NCBI GenBank assembly: GCA_963558075.1
Contig: CAUWFN010000014.1
Coordinates: forward strand, 1-53,534
Direction of reading: 5' to 3'
Length of the DNA: 53,534 nucleotides
Source: CALHKP01 sp963558075
Lineage (GTDB): Bacteria; Bacillota; Clostridia; Peptostreptococcales; Anaerovoracaceae
In this document: piece after piece, positions 16,147-25,189 of the stretch
Layout: every line of letters begins with the position of its first letter
How positions within the stretch are numbered: position 1 is the stretch's first letter
Made by a program: the position numbers and the translations under genes
The notes under the pieces: generated by a model
Told to the model about the DNA's origin: nothing
Database searches by the model: none
The model's input: the letters and a program-made list of their open reading frames with translations, nothing else

Positions 16147-17910
16147 CTAAAGATTTTTGGCCTCTTCGAATCTCTTGACTTTTCCTGTTGTTGTTTTGAT
16201 CATTGGCTCGTCTGTTACAATGAGTCTTAGCATCTGCTTGTAAACAGGCAGATCTTCATTTATTTTGTCTATATCAGCTTTGATATATTTTTCTATTTCT
16301 TCGGAATCAGAAATTCCCAAAGTTGTATTCATGTACTCTTTGTTATATACAATCTTAAGGCCGATTGCAAGGTCTTTTTCGTCGCCGTCATTATGTTTAG
16401 GCTGTCCGTATACCATTACCTCTGAAACATATGGAAGATTTGAAACAAGAACCTCAAGCTCTTCTGGATATACGTTCTTGCCATTCTTTAGAACGATAAC
16501 GTTTTTCTTGCGGCCTCTTATGAATATGAATCCATCCTCATCGACAGATGCAAGGTCTCCTGTGTGAAGCCATCCGTCTTCGTCTATTACCTTAGCTGTT
16601 TCTTCTGGGTTTTCGTAGTATCCCTCCATTACGTTAGGACCTTTTGCGATAAGCTCACCGATTCCCTCTTCGTTTTTGTCTACTATTTTCACCTGAACAC
16701 CAGGAAGTGCGCGGCCGATTGAGCCTGTCTTTCTTTCCTGAGGGCTTTCAGCTGCAATGATAGGAGCTGACTCTGTCATACCATATCCCTGAACTGCATC
16801 TATACCGAAGTTGATGAATCCCTCTAAAGCCTCAGGGTCAATTGCAGAGGCACCACTTATAACAAAGCGGAGATTGCCGCCAAGCTTTTCGTGTATGTCT
16901 TTGAAGATTTTTCTTCTAGCGTCAATTCCAAACTTAAGCAGGAACTTGGAAAGTTTGATTCCGCGTTCTACTGTCTTCTCTTTTCCTTGTTTTCTTATTT
17001 CTGCCATTACCTTCTTGTAGATTGATTCTATCAGAAGAGGAACGCATACGAATACGGAAACCTTGTATTCTACAATATTTTTCTGAAGATATTTCAGGCC
17101 GTCGCAGTATGCTGTGGTGATTCCTGATGCTAGCATAACCATCTGGCCTGTAGAGCCGAATGTGTGATGGTATGGGAGAAATGCCATGTTTATATCTCCA
17201 GGAAGGAACTGCTCAGCCTGAAGCGCCCCGTATACGTTTGATGTGATATTGTACTGAGAAAGTAGCACAGCCTTTGACATGGATGTTGTTCCTGATGTGA
17301 ATAGGATAATAGTTGATTTCTTCCCATCTACTGGAAGCTCCATATATTCTGTGTTTCCTGATTTTATAATCTCATAGCCTTCTTTGATAAGATTTGGCAT
17401 GCAGAAAAGCTGTCCTCCAAAAGACTCTTTTGTACTTTCATCAAGCTCATCCATGCAGATGTAGCATTCTAGCTTAGTGTTTCCGTTTTCCTTTATTGTC
17501 TGAACTTCGTTTAGGTGATCCTTATCAAATACGATGACGTCAGAAAAACTTCTGATTATTGATGATTCAGCCTCTTCTAGAGGAAGTCCTTTGTCAAGAG
17601 GAACGCTAATTCCAAGTCCGCACAGAGTTGAAAGGTAAGTCAAAAACCATTCGTATCTGTTCTTTCCTATAATTGCGATTCTCTTATCCTTAAGACCCAT
17701 AGAAAGAAGCTTACTTCCAAATGCGTTAACGTCATCTCTGACATCAGCAAAAGTCTTGTACTCGTAAGTGCATTCTTTTCTATTTATCTTATGTTTGATT
17801 ATAAATGCGTTTCTTGTATTATATTTCTCTGCTCCGTATTCGATGAGTTCACGAAAGTTCTCGTGAAGCTTGGCATCGTAACGGGCCTTTAATTCTCTAA
17901 TTTCTGCCAC
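16147..17910 (-). CDS. AMP-dependent acyl-CoA synthetase (long-chain type)
   Basis: This 587-residue member of the ANL adenylating family activates a carboxylic acid to acyl-AMP and then acyl-CoA. Motifs in order: the P-loop-like ILFTSGTTSMSKAVLLSQ (about 206-223), FLPYHHTFGSTG, GYGMTESAPI (about 390), GWLHTGDLASVDEDGFIFIRGR (about 447-468) and the C-terminal lysine region TTGKVKRFE. The overall shape fits long-chain fatty acid--CoA ligases, but chain-length preference cannot be read. The start is GTG after AAGGAGG. Its promoter is back-to-back with that of the DUF1836 gene. Confidence 0.88.
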   Translation of the reverse strand: MAEIRELKARYDAKLHENFRELIEYGAEKYNTRNAFIIKHKINRKECTYEYKTFADVRDDVNAFGSKLLSMGLKDKRIAIIGKNRYEWFLTYLSTLCGLGISVPLDKGLPLEEAESSIIRSFSDVIVFDKDHLNEVQTIKENGNTKLECYICMDELDESTKESFGGQLFCMPNLIKEGYEIIKSGNTEYMELPVDGKKSTIILFTSGTTSMSKAVLLSQYNITSNVYGALQAEQFLPGDINMAFLPYHHTFGSTGQMVMLASGITTAYCDGLKYLQKNIVEYKVSVFVCVPLLIESIYKKVMAEIRKQGKEKTVERGIKLSKFLLKFGIDARRKIFKDIHEKLGGNLRFVISGASAIDPEALEGFINFGIDAVQGYGMTESAPIIAAESPQERKTGSIGRALPGVQVKIVDKNEEGIGELIAKGPNVMEGYYENPEETAKVIDEDGWLHTGDLASVDEDGFIFIRGRKKNVIVLKNGKNVYPEELEVLVSNLPYVSEVMVYGQPKHNDGDEKDLAIGLKIVYNKEYMNTTLGISDSEEIEKYIKADIDKINEDLPVYKQMLRLIVTDEPMIKTTTGKVKRFEEAKNL

Positions 17911-17950
17911 AGGTGCCTCCTTAAAATTTATCTACCTAGTTATCAAAACT

Positions 17951-17979
17951 ATATTATCTCATTTAAGTGAATGTGTCAA
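17951..17979 (-). promoter_or_regulatory. Promoter of the acyl-CoA synthetase gene
   Basis: On the minus strand TTGACA (complement of 17974-17979), 17 bp, TAATAT (complement of 17951-17956). Its -35 is three bp from the -35 of the divergent promoter. Confidence 0.8.
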
Positions 17980-17982
17980 CTG

Positions 17983-18011
17983 TTGACAACATGTTTTTGA
18001 TGTGATATTCT
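17983..18011 (+). promoter_or_regulatory. Promoter of the DUF1836 gene
   Basis: TTGACA (17983-17988), 17 bp, TATTCT (18006-18011). Together with the opposite -35 it forms the perfect dyad TGTCAACTGTTGACA at 17974-17988. Confidence 0.8.
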
Positions 18012-18040
18012 CAAAATATATTAGGAAAGGGGATTTTCTC

Positions 18041-18526
18041 ATGGCTGTTTTTAATACGGCAGATTTTAGGTTGCCAAGATGGAACGAATATCCGACAGTG
18101 GACCTGTACCTTGACCAGATGCTGTCTCTTCTCAACAGCAGTATAGAAGAGCTTATGCCCGGATGCGACGGGAATCTGACAAGGACTATGATTAACAACT
18201 ATGTGAAGCACAAGTATATTAAAGCACCTGTTAACAAAAGATACGACAGGCTTACATGCGCATCTCTTCTTGTGATTGCGCTTCTTAAACCGGTATATTC
18301 TATAAACGAAATTTCATCGCTCATAGATCTTGATATAGAGCATAATAATGTAGGTGAGTCTTATGACTTTTTCTGCGATCTCATAGAATCGGCAGTTCAG
18401 TCCGTGTTCGAGGGCAGAAGCTTTGATCGTACATCATCTGAGCTTGACCCAAGAGGAATACTCTGGAACGTCTGCAACTCCTTTGCATCGTGGTTTTATG
18501 TAAAAAATATATACTTGCAGGGCTAA
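18041..18526 (+). CDS. DUF1836 protein, possible DNA-binding regulator
   Basis: This 161-residue protein resembles the DUF1836 family of Firmicutes: an N-terminal ADFRLPRWNEYPTVDLYLDQ segment, then LTRTMINNYVKHKYIKAPVNKRYDR (about 48-72), which has the look of a helix-turn-helix followed by a wing as in MerR-like proteins, then a helical C-terminal region. No function is established. The ATG at 18041 follows AAAGGGG; the frame is open upstream but crosses the promoter. Divergence from the acyl-CoA synthetase with a shared -35 dyad makes it a candidate regulator of that gene, which is inference. Confidence 0.75.
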   Translation: MAVFNTADFRLPRWNEYPTVDLYLDQMLSLLNSSIEELMPGCDGNLTRTMINNYVKHKYIKAPVNKRYDRLTCASLLVIALLKPVYSINEISSLIDLDIEHNNVGESYDFFCDLIESAVQSVFEGRSFDRTSSELDPRGILWNVCNSFASWFYVKNIYLQG

Positions 18527-18543
18527 TCCAAAAGTGATACTAT
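18515..18543 (+). promoter_or_regulatory. Candidate promoter of the ABC-F gene
   Basis: TTGCAG (18515-18520), 17 bp, TACTAT (18538-18543), overlapping the end of the DUF1836 gene. An 8-bp inverted repeat TACTATTT/AAATAGTA (18538-18545 and 18566-18573) follows. Confidence 0.55.
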
Positions 18544-18589
18544 TTAGGTTAGTATGCAATCATGAAAATAGTAGTATTGGAGGTATAAT

Positions 18590-20143
18590 GTGAGCGTATT
18601 AACTGTAGAAAATGTATCCCACGGATTTGGAGGAAGACAGATTCTCGAGGATGCTTCTTTCAGACTTAACAAAGGCGAGCATGTAGGACTTATCGGAGCA
18701 AATGGTGAGGGTAAATCTACATTTCTGAATATAATAACAGGTCAGCTTATGCCCGATGAGGGAAATATAAGCTGGTGCAATCATATAACATGTGGTTATC
18801 TTGACCAGAGAAGTACCCTTGAGGCAGGCAAAACAATCAGAGACGTGCTGAGAGATGCTTATGCTCATTACTATGAGCTAGAGGCTGAGATGCTTGCAAA
18901 CTACGAGGAAATGGCAGACTGCGACGATGCGAGAATGGCAGAGCTTATGGAAAACGTAGGTGAAATCCAGGACATGCTTGAGACATCTGGCTTTTATATG
19001 ATAGATGCAAAGATAGAGGAATTTGCGGCAGGTCTTGGTCTTACAGATCTTGGACTTGATACTGATGTAAGCAAGCTGTCCGGAGGCCAAAGAACAAAGG
19101 TGCTTCTAACGAAGCTTCTACTTGAGAATCCTATGATTCTGATTCTCGACGAGCCTACAAACTATCTTGACGAAAATCATATCATCTGGCTCAAGAGATT
19201 CCTACAAAATTATGAGAATGCGTTTATACTCGTTTCTCACGATATTCCATTCTTAAACGATGTAGTAAATGTAATCTATCATGTAGAGGACGCAGTTCTT
19301 ACAAGATATACAGGAAATTATGATGACTTTAGAAGAATGTACGAAATCAAGCAGAAGCAGCTTGAGCAGGCTTATAACAAGCAGCAGAAGGAAATAGCAG
19401 ATCTCAAGGACTTTATCGCAAGAAACAAGGCGAGAGTTGCGACAACTAACATGGCAAAGTCAAGACAAAAGAAACTTGACAAGATGGAGGTAATCGAGCT
19501 ATCAAAAGAAAAACCACGTCCTGAGTTTAGGTTTGAGTATTCAAGAGCACCTGGAAAATACGTAATCGAAGCCGAAAACCTTGTAATCGGATATGATCAC
19601 GGCCTTACAAAGCCTTTGAATTTCCACGTAGATAGAGGAAACAAGATAGTAATAAAAGGAGTTAACGGCCTTGGAAAGTCAACACTTCTCAAGACAATGC
19701 TCGGAATTATCAAGCCATTTGATGGAGAGGTTAAGCTTGACTACTACGCAGAGCCTGCATATTTTGAGCAGGAACACGATGGAAGCTCAAGAACAGCTCT
19801 TGACGAGTTCTGGGATGAGTTCCCTTATCTTGACAACGGCGAAGCCAGAAGGGCCCTTGCAAAATGCGGTCTTACAACTGAGCACATCGAAAGCCAGGTA
19901 AGAGTTTTAAGCGGAGGAGAAAACGCTAAGTTCAGACTCTGCAAGCTGATGCAAAAGCCTATGAATCTTCTCGTGCTTGACGAGCCTACAAACCATCTTG
20001 ACCCTGTAGCAAAGGAAGTTCTTCGCGATGCGATTGACAAGTTCCAGGGAACAGTAATTCTCGTAAGTCACGAGCCGGATTTTTACGAGGGAATTGTTAC
20101 AGATATATGGAATATAGAAGACTGGGCAGACCTTGGTGTTTAA
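18590..20143 (+). CDS. ABC-F family ATP-binding protein
   Basis: This 517-residue soluble protein has two ABC ATPase domains and no membrane segment. The first has Walker A GANGEGKST (about 37-45), signature LSGGQ and LILDEPTNYLD; the second has GVNGLGKST (about 357-365), signature LSGGE and LVLDEPTNHLD. The linker between them (about 250-310) is rich in K, Q and R, as expected for ABC-F proteins that bind the ribosomal E site. Members act in translation or in antibiotic protection; the subfamily is not clear. The start is GTG after GGAGG, with an overlapping ATG out of frame. Confidence 0.9.
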   Translation: MSVLTVENVSHGFGGRQILEDASFRLNKGEHVGLIGANGEGKSTFLNIITGQLMPDEGNISWCNHITCGYLDQRSTLEAGKTIRDVLRDAYAHYYELEAEMLANYEEMADCDDARMAELMENVGEIQDMLETSGFYMIDAKIEEFAAGLGLTDLGLDTDVSKLSGGQRTKVLLTKLLLENPMILILDEPTNYLDENHIIWLKRFLQNYENAFILVSHDIPFLNDVVNVIYHVEDAVLTRYTGNYDDFRRMYEIKQKQLEQAYNKQQKEIADLKDFIARNKARVATTNMAKSRQKKLDKMEVIELSKEKPRPEFRFEYSRAPGKYVIEAENLVIGYDHGLTKPLNFHVDRGNKIVIKGVNGLGKSTLLKTMLGIIKPFDGEVKLDYYAEPAYFEQEHDGSSRTALDEFWDEFPYLDNGEARRALAKCGLTTEHIESQVRVLSGGENAKFRLCKLMQKPMNLLVLDEPTNHLDPVAKEVLRDAIDKFQGTVILVSHEPDFYEGIVTDIWNIEDWADLGV

Positions 20144-20234
20144 AAGAAAATAAAAGCAAAACGCAAAATATGTAGCGCCAGCTTATCAAAATTCGAAAAC
20201 ACAGACTGCTAACATTTAATATATAATTTAAAAA

Positions 20235-20272
20235 AGAGATTTCCGCATAGCTGAAGCGGGGGTCTTTTTTTT
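20235..20272 (+). terminator. Terminator after the ABC-F gene
   Basis: AGAGATTTCCGC (20235-20246) pairs, using several G-U pairs, with GCGGGGGTCTTT (20256-20267), followed by a run of T. The stretch from 20144 to 20234 shows nothing else. Confidence 0.8.
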
Positions 20273-20357
20273 ATGCATATTTTCTGGTTATCTATGCATT
20301 AAAAATGCGTTGTGTGAATATATATAAATAATAATTAATAAAAATTCAAAAAAGGTA

Positions 20358-20386
20358 TTGCATTGTATTTTTTTAGGTGCTATAAT
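20358..20386 (+). promoter_or_regulatory. Promoter of the M14 peptidase gene
   Basis: TTGCAT (20358-20363), 17 bp, TATAAT (20381-20386), about 57 nt before the ATG. Confidence 0.75.
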
Positions 20387-20449
20387 GCGTTCATAATAAA
20401 TTGTATGTTCGAACAAAAAACAATAGAAAAAATTAAAGGAGAAACCAAA

Positions 20450-23400
20450 ATGCAACACTATTACAAGACAGTCACTGCTAAAATCATGGTTGCTGTAATG
20501 ATTCTGCTCCTTTTGACACCGGCGTATACATATGCAGAAAATAAGAAGCCGGAGGATCTGGTGACAGATTATGAAACAGTACTGGAAATTCCCCTAGCGG
20601 ATAATACAGAAGATCTGGCAGTGTCTTTTGAAATCAAAGACAAGACAAAAGAGGATATCGAAAAACTTATCAGTGAAAATAAAATTAAACTTTCTTTAGT
20701 TAGAGACGGTGAGAAGGACTATGCTGATAAAGAGCTGTTCCCTAACCAGTTTGCTGGGGGAACTTTTGACCAGTGGAAAACACAGGCAGGAACTGACATG
20801 TTCACAGGGATTGAATATGCAGTAGAAGAAAAAGAAGGAAAGTTGTATCTGAATATTACTTTTGATTCATCATGCTATTTCTATAGCGGCGGAGAGGTTG
20901 ACCTGAGCGTTCCTCACAGCAACGGAGGAGATTACCTTGATATATGCGGATATTTTGATATTTCTGCAGGAACATCAGATGAATCGGGAGAATTTGAAAT
21001 CGGAAAGGCAGCTGTAAAAGTAGTTCCTTATATTGGATTTCATACTATGGAGGAAATCTACAGCGAAATTAAACAGATTGTAGCTGAAGGAAAGGCAAAT
21101 GGTCTATATGCCGAAGAGTTTTCTATGGGAACTTCAACAGGCGGAAGAAACATGCCTTACATGATTGTCGCAAAAGATGCTTCAGCAGTTTCTCAGTGGA
21201 TTGACTTTACTGAGCTTGCAGAAACTGACCCGGCAAAAGCTTTAGAAATGATTGAAAGTGGAAATTTTGATAACATCAAAGTTCCTGTAATGTATTCAAA
21301 TGTTCACGCAAACGAAGTTGCCGCAGCTGACGGCATCATGGACTTTGCTAAAAAGCTTGTAAAAAACGATACTGTGCCTTATGACAAGTTTACAGGCTTT
21401 ACAGAAGCAGGCCAGGCTCAGCTTCAGAGCGAAATGGCTCAAAACCAAACCGCGATTCCTGATCTTGTAAAAGATACTGCTACATATCTTGGATATATTC
21501 AGGATGGAAACGGAAAGTCAGGACCTGTTGATATCGAAAAATATTATACTGTAGAAAATGATGAGGTAAACGTATCAGAGCTTCTAGAAGATGTTTTCTT
21601 TATCCTTGTTCCAGAAGAAAACGTTGATGGACGTACATACATAACACGTGCAGCAGACAACGGATACGACCTTAACCGTGACAACTCATTCCAGACAACT
21701 GCAGAAACTGCAAATATGCAGAAATTGATTGGAACATATAATCCTGTATCATTCGTAGAGCTTCACGGAAGAGTTACTGACTTCCAGTGCGAGCCATGCA
21801 GCCCTCCTCACGAACCTAACTTCGAGTATGACCTTCTGTCAGAAAACCTTATGGGTGGAGGTGAGGCATTTGGTATTGCGGCTTCTGCTAATAACGACGG
21901 ATATAACAGCTACGTTATTCCTCAGCGTGACTACCTGAAAAACACAGGCTCAGGTACTTATTGGGAGTATCCTTGGGATGACATGTCAACAAGCTATACA
22001 CCACAGTTTGCAATGCTTCAGGGTACCGTTGCATATACAGTAGAGCTTCCTGCCTATAGTAGTGATACAGTTCTTGCTGCAAGCTACGGAATCCTAGGAC
22101 AGGCAGATTACATTGCAGATGTTAAGCTTGACTACTTAACTGCGCAGACAAAGATTTTCCAGCGTGGCGTTACTAATTACAATTCTGACGGTTTTGATGA
22201 AGTAGGACAGTGGTTGTGCGATCAGTATGATGTAGAGGGTGCAGAAGCTGAACTATTCCGTCCTGAATTTGACGGCGAAGGAGAAAACGGAAACTTCTAT
22301 CCAGAGTGCTATATCATTCCAATGGATGGTAAAAATCAGGTAAACATTGCATCAGCTGCATCTATGCTTGAGCTTCTTGCAAGAAACGATGTGAAAATCA
22401 ACATCGCTGATAAGCCTTTTACGTATAACAAGGTGGAATATCCAAAGGGAACTGCAATTATTTCTATGTATCAGGCAAAGAGATCTGTTGCAAACGGTCT
22501 TCTCTATGACGGAACTTTGATTCAGAGCTGGAGTGAGCTATACTCAGAAGGAATTACAACTTTCAACGAGGCGCGCGGCTTTGATATGGAAACTGTTGCA
22601 GATGTAAAAGCTTATAAAGAAATCAAAGAAGCTATGGGCTCTGCCTTAGGATATGAGGCTACAGTAGAATATACAGGCGGTCTTGGAAGTGTGTTTGAGG
22701 GAACTGAAAACGCAGACGTTATAATCGATAACACATCAGAAGAGTCAACAGCTGCAGTAAATGCTCTTCTTAAGGGTGGCAAGATAGTTGCTATGATTAC
22801 AGAAGGCGAAAACAAAGGCGACTATATCTGCTCGTATCAGGATTACATGACTATAAAGGATCAGTATCTTGTAGAAGCAGAGGGCGTTTATGGTGATAAG
22901 ATAAAAGCTCAGGTTATAACAAAATCACCTCTCGTTTATCTGACAGGTGCACCAGGAACAAAAAACAGCGGCTATTATGATTCACCAAGAATTTCATCTT
23001 CTAACTGGAACTATGACAGAGTTGCTATGGAACTTATGAACTTCAACATTACAGCTGATGCTGAAGTGGCCGATGTAATAGCGGGCGCAAGCACAGTAGA
23101 TAGCAATGCATTTTCTGCAATACAGAGCGGAAAACCATATATCGGATATGGCGCAAATACTAAGGGCATGACAGCACTCTTTGGAGATTCGTTTGCAAGA
23201 ACAGGCGTAAGCGGCGCAATGGATTGTCTTGGACATGTAGAATATCCAGAAAAAACACTTGTAAACTCAAATTATGTATCAGAAAATGATGATATTTTCT
23301 ATGGTTATGGACTTGGATATTTCTCAAATGTTCCAGAAGGAGCAAAAGTAATCGTAAAGATGAACAAAGACAAGGCTCCGTCAGAAGGATTTATACCTGA

Positions 23401-23842
23401 AGGAGATGGCTATAACAATTTCATAAACGGCTCAGTTCAGGGATTTGAATATGCCGGAAAGGATGCGGCAGGAAACAACATTGACGTGTGTCTGTTTGCA
23501 AATTCACTGACTCACAAGGCGCACCAGAGAGATGAGTATGGATTTATAAGTAATTTCATCTTCTCAAAGGCTCTTGGCGATGAATATGCGGGAATGGAAG
23601 AGCCAGAAGATGGCAAAACTCCTGATAAGGAAGATGCAGATGCCCAGGCCGGCGGAGCTGATAAGAACGATAGCCAGGACAAAGATAAAACAGCAGGATC
23701 AGATAAGAATGCAAAAGGCAATAAAGGAAGCGGCATAAAGACAGGTGATGAAAACCAGATGATGATGCTTCTTGTAATAATTGCAGGTGCTGCAGTAATG
23801 ATGCTATTTGCCTCTGCTGCGAACAAAAAATTTAATAAATAG
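20450..23842 (+). CDS. Secreted M14-family metallopeptidase, likely surface anchored
   Basis: This 1130-residue exported protein has a signal peptide (residues 1-29, ending TYA). The zinc carboxypeptidase (M14) core is recognised from HANE at 286-289 and the third zinc ligand in FVELHGR (H439), with RDNSF between them. A long C-terminal half (about 600-1040) follows, with no family I can name. A lysine/aspartate-rich spacer (about 1050-1095) leads to KTGDENQ, a hydrophobic helix and a basic tail (NKKFNK). This C-terminus resembles a degenerate sortase signal (KTGD in place of LPXTG) or a plain membrane anchor. The ATG follows AAAGGAG. Likely role is degradation of extracellular peptides; the true substrate is unknown. 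Confidence 0.82.
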   Translation: MQHYYKTVTAKIMVAVMILLLLTPAYTYAENKKPEDLVTDYETVLEIPLADNTEDLAVSFEIKDKTKEDIEKLISENKIKLSLVRDGEKDYADKELFPNQFAGGTFDQWKTQAGTDMFTGIEYAVEEKEGKLYLNITFDSSCYFYSGGEVDLSVPHSNGGDYLDICGYFDISAGTSDESGEFEIGKAAVKVVPYIGFHTMEEIYSEIKQIVAEGKANGLYAEEFSMGTSTGGRNMPYMIVAKDASAVSQWIDFTELAETDPAKALEMIESGNFDNIKVPVMYSNVHANEVAAADGIMDFAKKLVKNDTVPYDKFTGFTEAGQAQLQSEMAQNQTAIPDLVKDTATYLGYIQDGNGKSGPVDIEKYYTVENDEVNVSELLEDVFFILVPEENVDGRTYITRAADNGYDLNRDNSFQTTAETANMQKLIGTYNPVSFVELHGRVTDFQCEPCSPPHEPNFEYDLLSENLMGGGEAFGIAASANNDGYNSYVIPQRDYLKNTGSGTYWEYPWDDMSTSYTPQFAMLQGTVAYTVELPAYSSDTVLAASYGILGQADYIADVKLDYLTAQTKIFQRGVTNYNSDGFDEVGQWLCDQYDVEGAEAELFRPEFDGEGENGNFYPECYIIPMDGKNQVNIASAASMLELLARNDVKINIADKPFTYNKVEYPKGTAIISMYQAKRSVANGLLYDGTLIQSWSELYSEGITTFNEARGFDMETVADVKAYKEIKEAMGSALGYEATVEYTGGLGSVFEGTENADVIIDNTSEESTAAVNALLKGGKIVAMITEGENKGDYICSYQDYMTIKDQYLVEAEGVYGDKIKAQVITKSPLVYLTGAPGTKNSGYYDSPRISSSNWNYDRVAMELMNFNITADAEVADVIAGASTVDSNAFSAIQSGKPYIGYGANTKGMTALFGDSFARTGVSGAMDCLGHVEYPEKTLVNSNYVSENDDIFYGYGLGYFSNVPEGAKVIVKMNKDKAPSEGFIPEGDGYNNFINGSVQGFEYAGKDAAGNNIDVCLFANSLTHKAHQRDEYGFISNFIFSKALGDEYAGMEEPEDGKTPDKEDADAQAGGADKNDSQDKDKTAGSDKNAKGNKGSGIKTGDENQMMMLLVIIAGAAVMMLFASAANKKFNK

Positions 23843-23879
23843 TAAATAATGACTCCTACGTAATTGTTTATTTTGCCAG

Positions 23880-23917
23880 AAAAGCCCCTTTAAAGCGTAT
23901 GCTAAGAAGGGGCTTTT
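23880..23917 (+). terminator. Terminator after the M14 gene
   Basis: AAAAGCCCCTT and AAGGGGCTTTT form an 11-bp perfect stem, with the T run forming part of the 3' arm. Confidence 0.85.
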
Positions 23918-24063
23918 CGTTGTGAAAAAATTTAAAACATAGTTTAGAAAGGGATTGGGGAATTTTCAGAATGGACAAAAAGTTTATGTATACAAGAAAT
24001 GGTTTATGTGCTACACTGAAAACTTGAGAAATGGATTATGGATTTACATGTTTGGAGGATATT

Positions 24064-24945
24064 ATGACGTTAACGCAGCTTGAGTATTTTGTTGAAATAG
24101 TTGAAGCGGGTAATTTTACAAAGGCAGCAAATAAAATTTTTGTAAGTCAGCCGACTTTAAGTAGGACTGTTCAGAATATGGAGAAGGAGCTTGGAACTAT
24201 TCTGATTGATAGAGATTCAAAAGATATGGAACTTACAAAAGATGGTGAAATTGTTTATAAGTATGCAAGTGAAGTACTTTCGCTAGTTAATGCTAAAACC
24301 ATAGAAATGAAAGATAAACTTGGTAATTCTGATGGAGTTATAAGGCTTGGGATAACACCAACAACTGATGCCATGTATTTTCATTCAGCAATTTATGATT
24401 TTCATAAGAAGTATCCAGTTGCAAATCTTCAGATTGAGGAGGTTGCAACGAGAAAGGGCCTAGAAATGCTTCTTGATGGTCAGCTTGATTTGAGCGTAGA
24501 CATAGATCCGGAGGAGCGTGATGAATTTATAAAGCGTCCAGTAATAAAATCAGAGGCCGTGCTTGTTGTTTCTAGAAATCATAGACTTGGGAATAGAAGA
24601 GTTGTGTCATTTTCTGAACTTATGGGAGAAAAAATGGTAATGGTAGGAAAAGACTATAGTTATTATGAAATTGTAAGTAACAAACTTAGAGAAGCTGGTA
24701 TTGAGCCTGATTTCGAATTTGAAAGTGGTCAGTGGGAGTTTATTTTTGAGCTTGTTGCAAATGGACAGGGTGTGAGCATTCTTCCTAAACCACTAGTTGA
24801 TAAGTTTATAAATTCAAGGGTTCGTAAGATACGTCTTGAAAATCCAAGTTTTGAGTGGTCACTTTATTTGGTAAGGAAAAAAGGACGAAAAATGAGTACT
24901 GAAGTTGAATGCTTTTGGAACATGTGCACTAGAGGAGTTGAGTAG
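24064..24945 (+). CDS. LysR-family transcriptional regulator
   Basis: This 293-residue protein has the typical LysR N-terminal helix-turn-helix (LTQLEYFVEIVEAGNFTKAA then FVSQPTLSRTVQNMEKELG) and a two-lobed periplasmic-binding-like effector domain from about residue 90. The ATG at 24064 follows GGAGG; an upstream in-frame ATG lacks a ribosome site. It lies 244 bp upstream of the permease/CoA-transferase/dehydrogenase operon in the same orientation, and is the natural candidate to control it, though an intrinsic terminator separates them. The co-inducer might be 3-hydroxybutyrate or acetoacetate, by inference from the operon. Confidence 0.88.
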   Translation: MTLTQLEYFVEIVEAGNFTKAANKIFVSQPTLSRTVQNMEKELGTILIDRDSKDMELTKDGEIVYKYASEVLSLVNAKTIEMKDKLGNSDGVIRLGITPTTDAMYFHSAIYDFHKKYPVANLQIEEVATRKGLEMLLDGQLDLSVDIDPEERDEFIKRPVIKSEAVLVVSRNHRLGNRRVVSFSELMGEKMVMVGKDYSYYEIVSNKLREAGIEPDFEFESGQWEFIFELVANGQGVSILPKPLVDKFINSRVRKIRLENPSFEWSLYLVRKKGRKMSTEVECFWNMCTRGVE

Positions 24946-25000
24946 CTGTGCTATAAATCTCGGACATAGTAATCTAAGGATATTCTATAATAAATATTAA

Positions 25001-25047
25001 AAAAGCCGATGCCGGTTGCAATTTACATGTAGCGGGTATCGGCTTTT
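25001..25047 (+). terminator. Terminator after the LysR gene
   Basis: AAAGCCGATGCCG pairs with CGGGTATCGGCTTTT (25033-25047) around a loop of about 19 nt, with a short T run. An A run precedes it. Confidence 0.75.
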
Positions 25048-25065
25048 GCTATGTATAAACTGTAT

Positions 25066-25084
25066 TAGCTATGCATTTAAGCTA
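25066..25084 (+). promoter_or_regulatory. Candidate LysR-type operator
   Basis: TAGCT (25066-25070) and AGCTA (25080-25084) form an interrupted dyad about 22 bp upstream of the -35 box of the permease operon, the usual position of an activator-binding LysR site. Confidence 0.4.
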
Positions 25085-25106
25085 TAGCCTGATGATTTTT
25101 TGCTAT

Positions 25107-25135
25107 TTTACTGTCAAAAAAACCATTGATATAAT
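25107..25135 (+). promoter_or_regulatory. Promoter of the hydroxybutyrate operon
   Basis: TTTACT (25107-25112), 17 bp, TATAAT (25130-25135), about 48 nt before the likely transcription-start-to-ATG interval ends at 25190. Confidence 0.7.
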
Positions 25136-25189
25136 GAGCTCGTAATCAAGCAGAAGAATTTCTGAAAAATAAAAAAGGAGAACTATTTT

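Noticed and set aside
18562..18588. Possible leader peptide (ATG AAA ATA GTA ...) before the ABC-F gene
   Set aside because: It has no Shine-Dalgarno and its end overlaps the ribosome site of the ABC-F gene; nothing shows translation.
20363..20449. Longer start for the M14 peptidase
   Set aside because: It overlaps the promoter and would spoil the signal peptide; the ATG at 20450 follows AAAGGAG.
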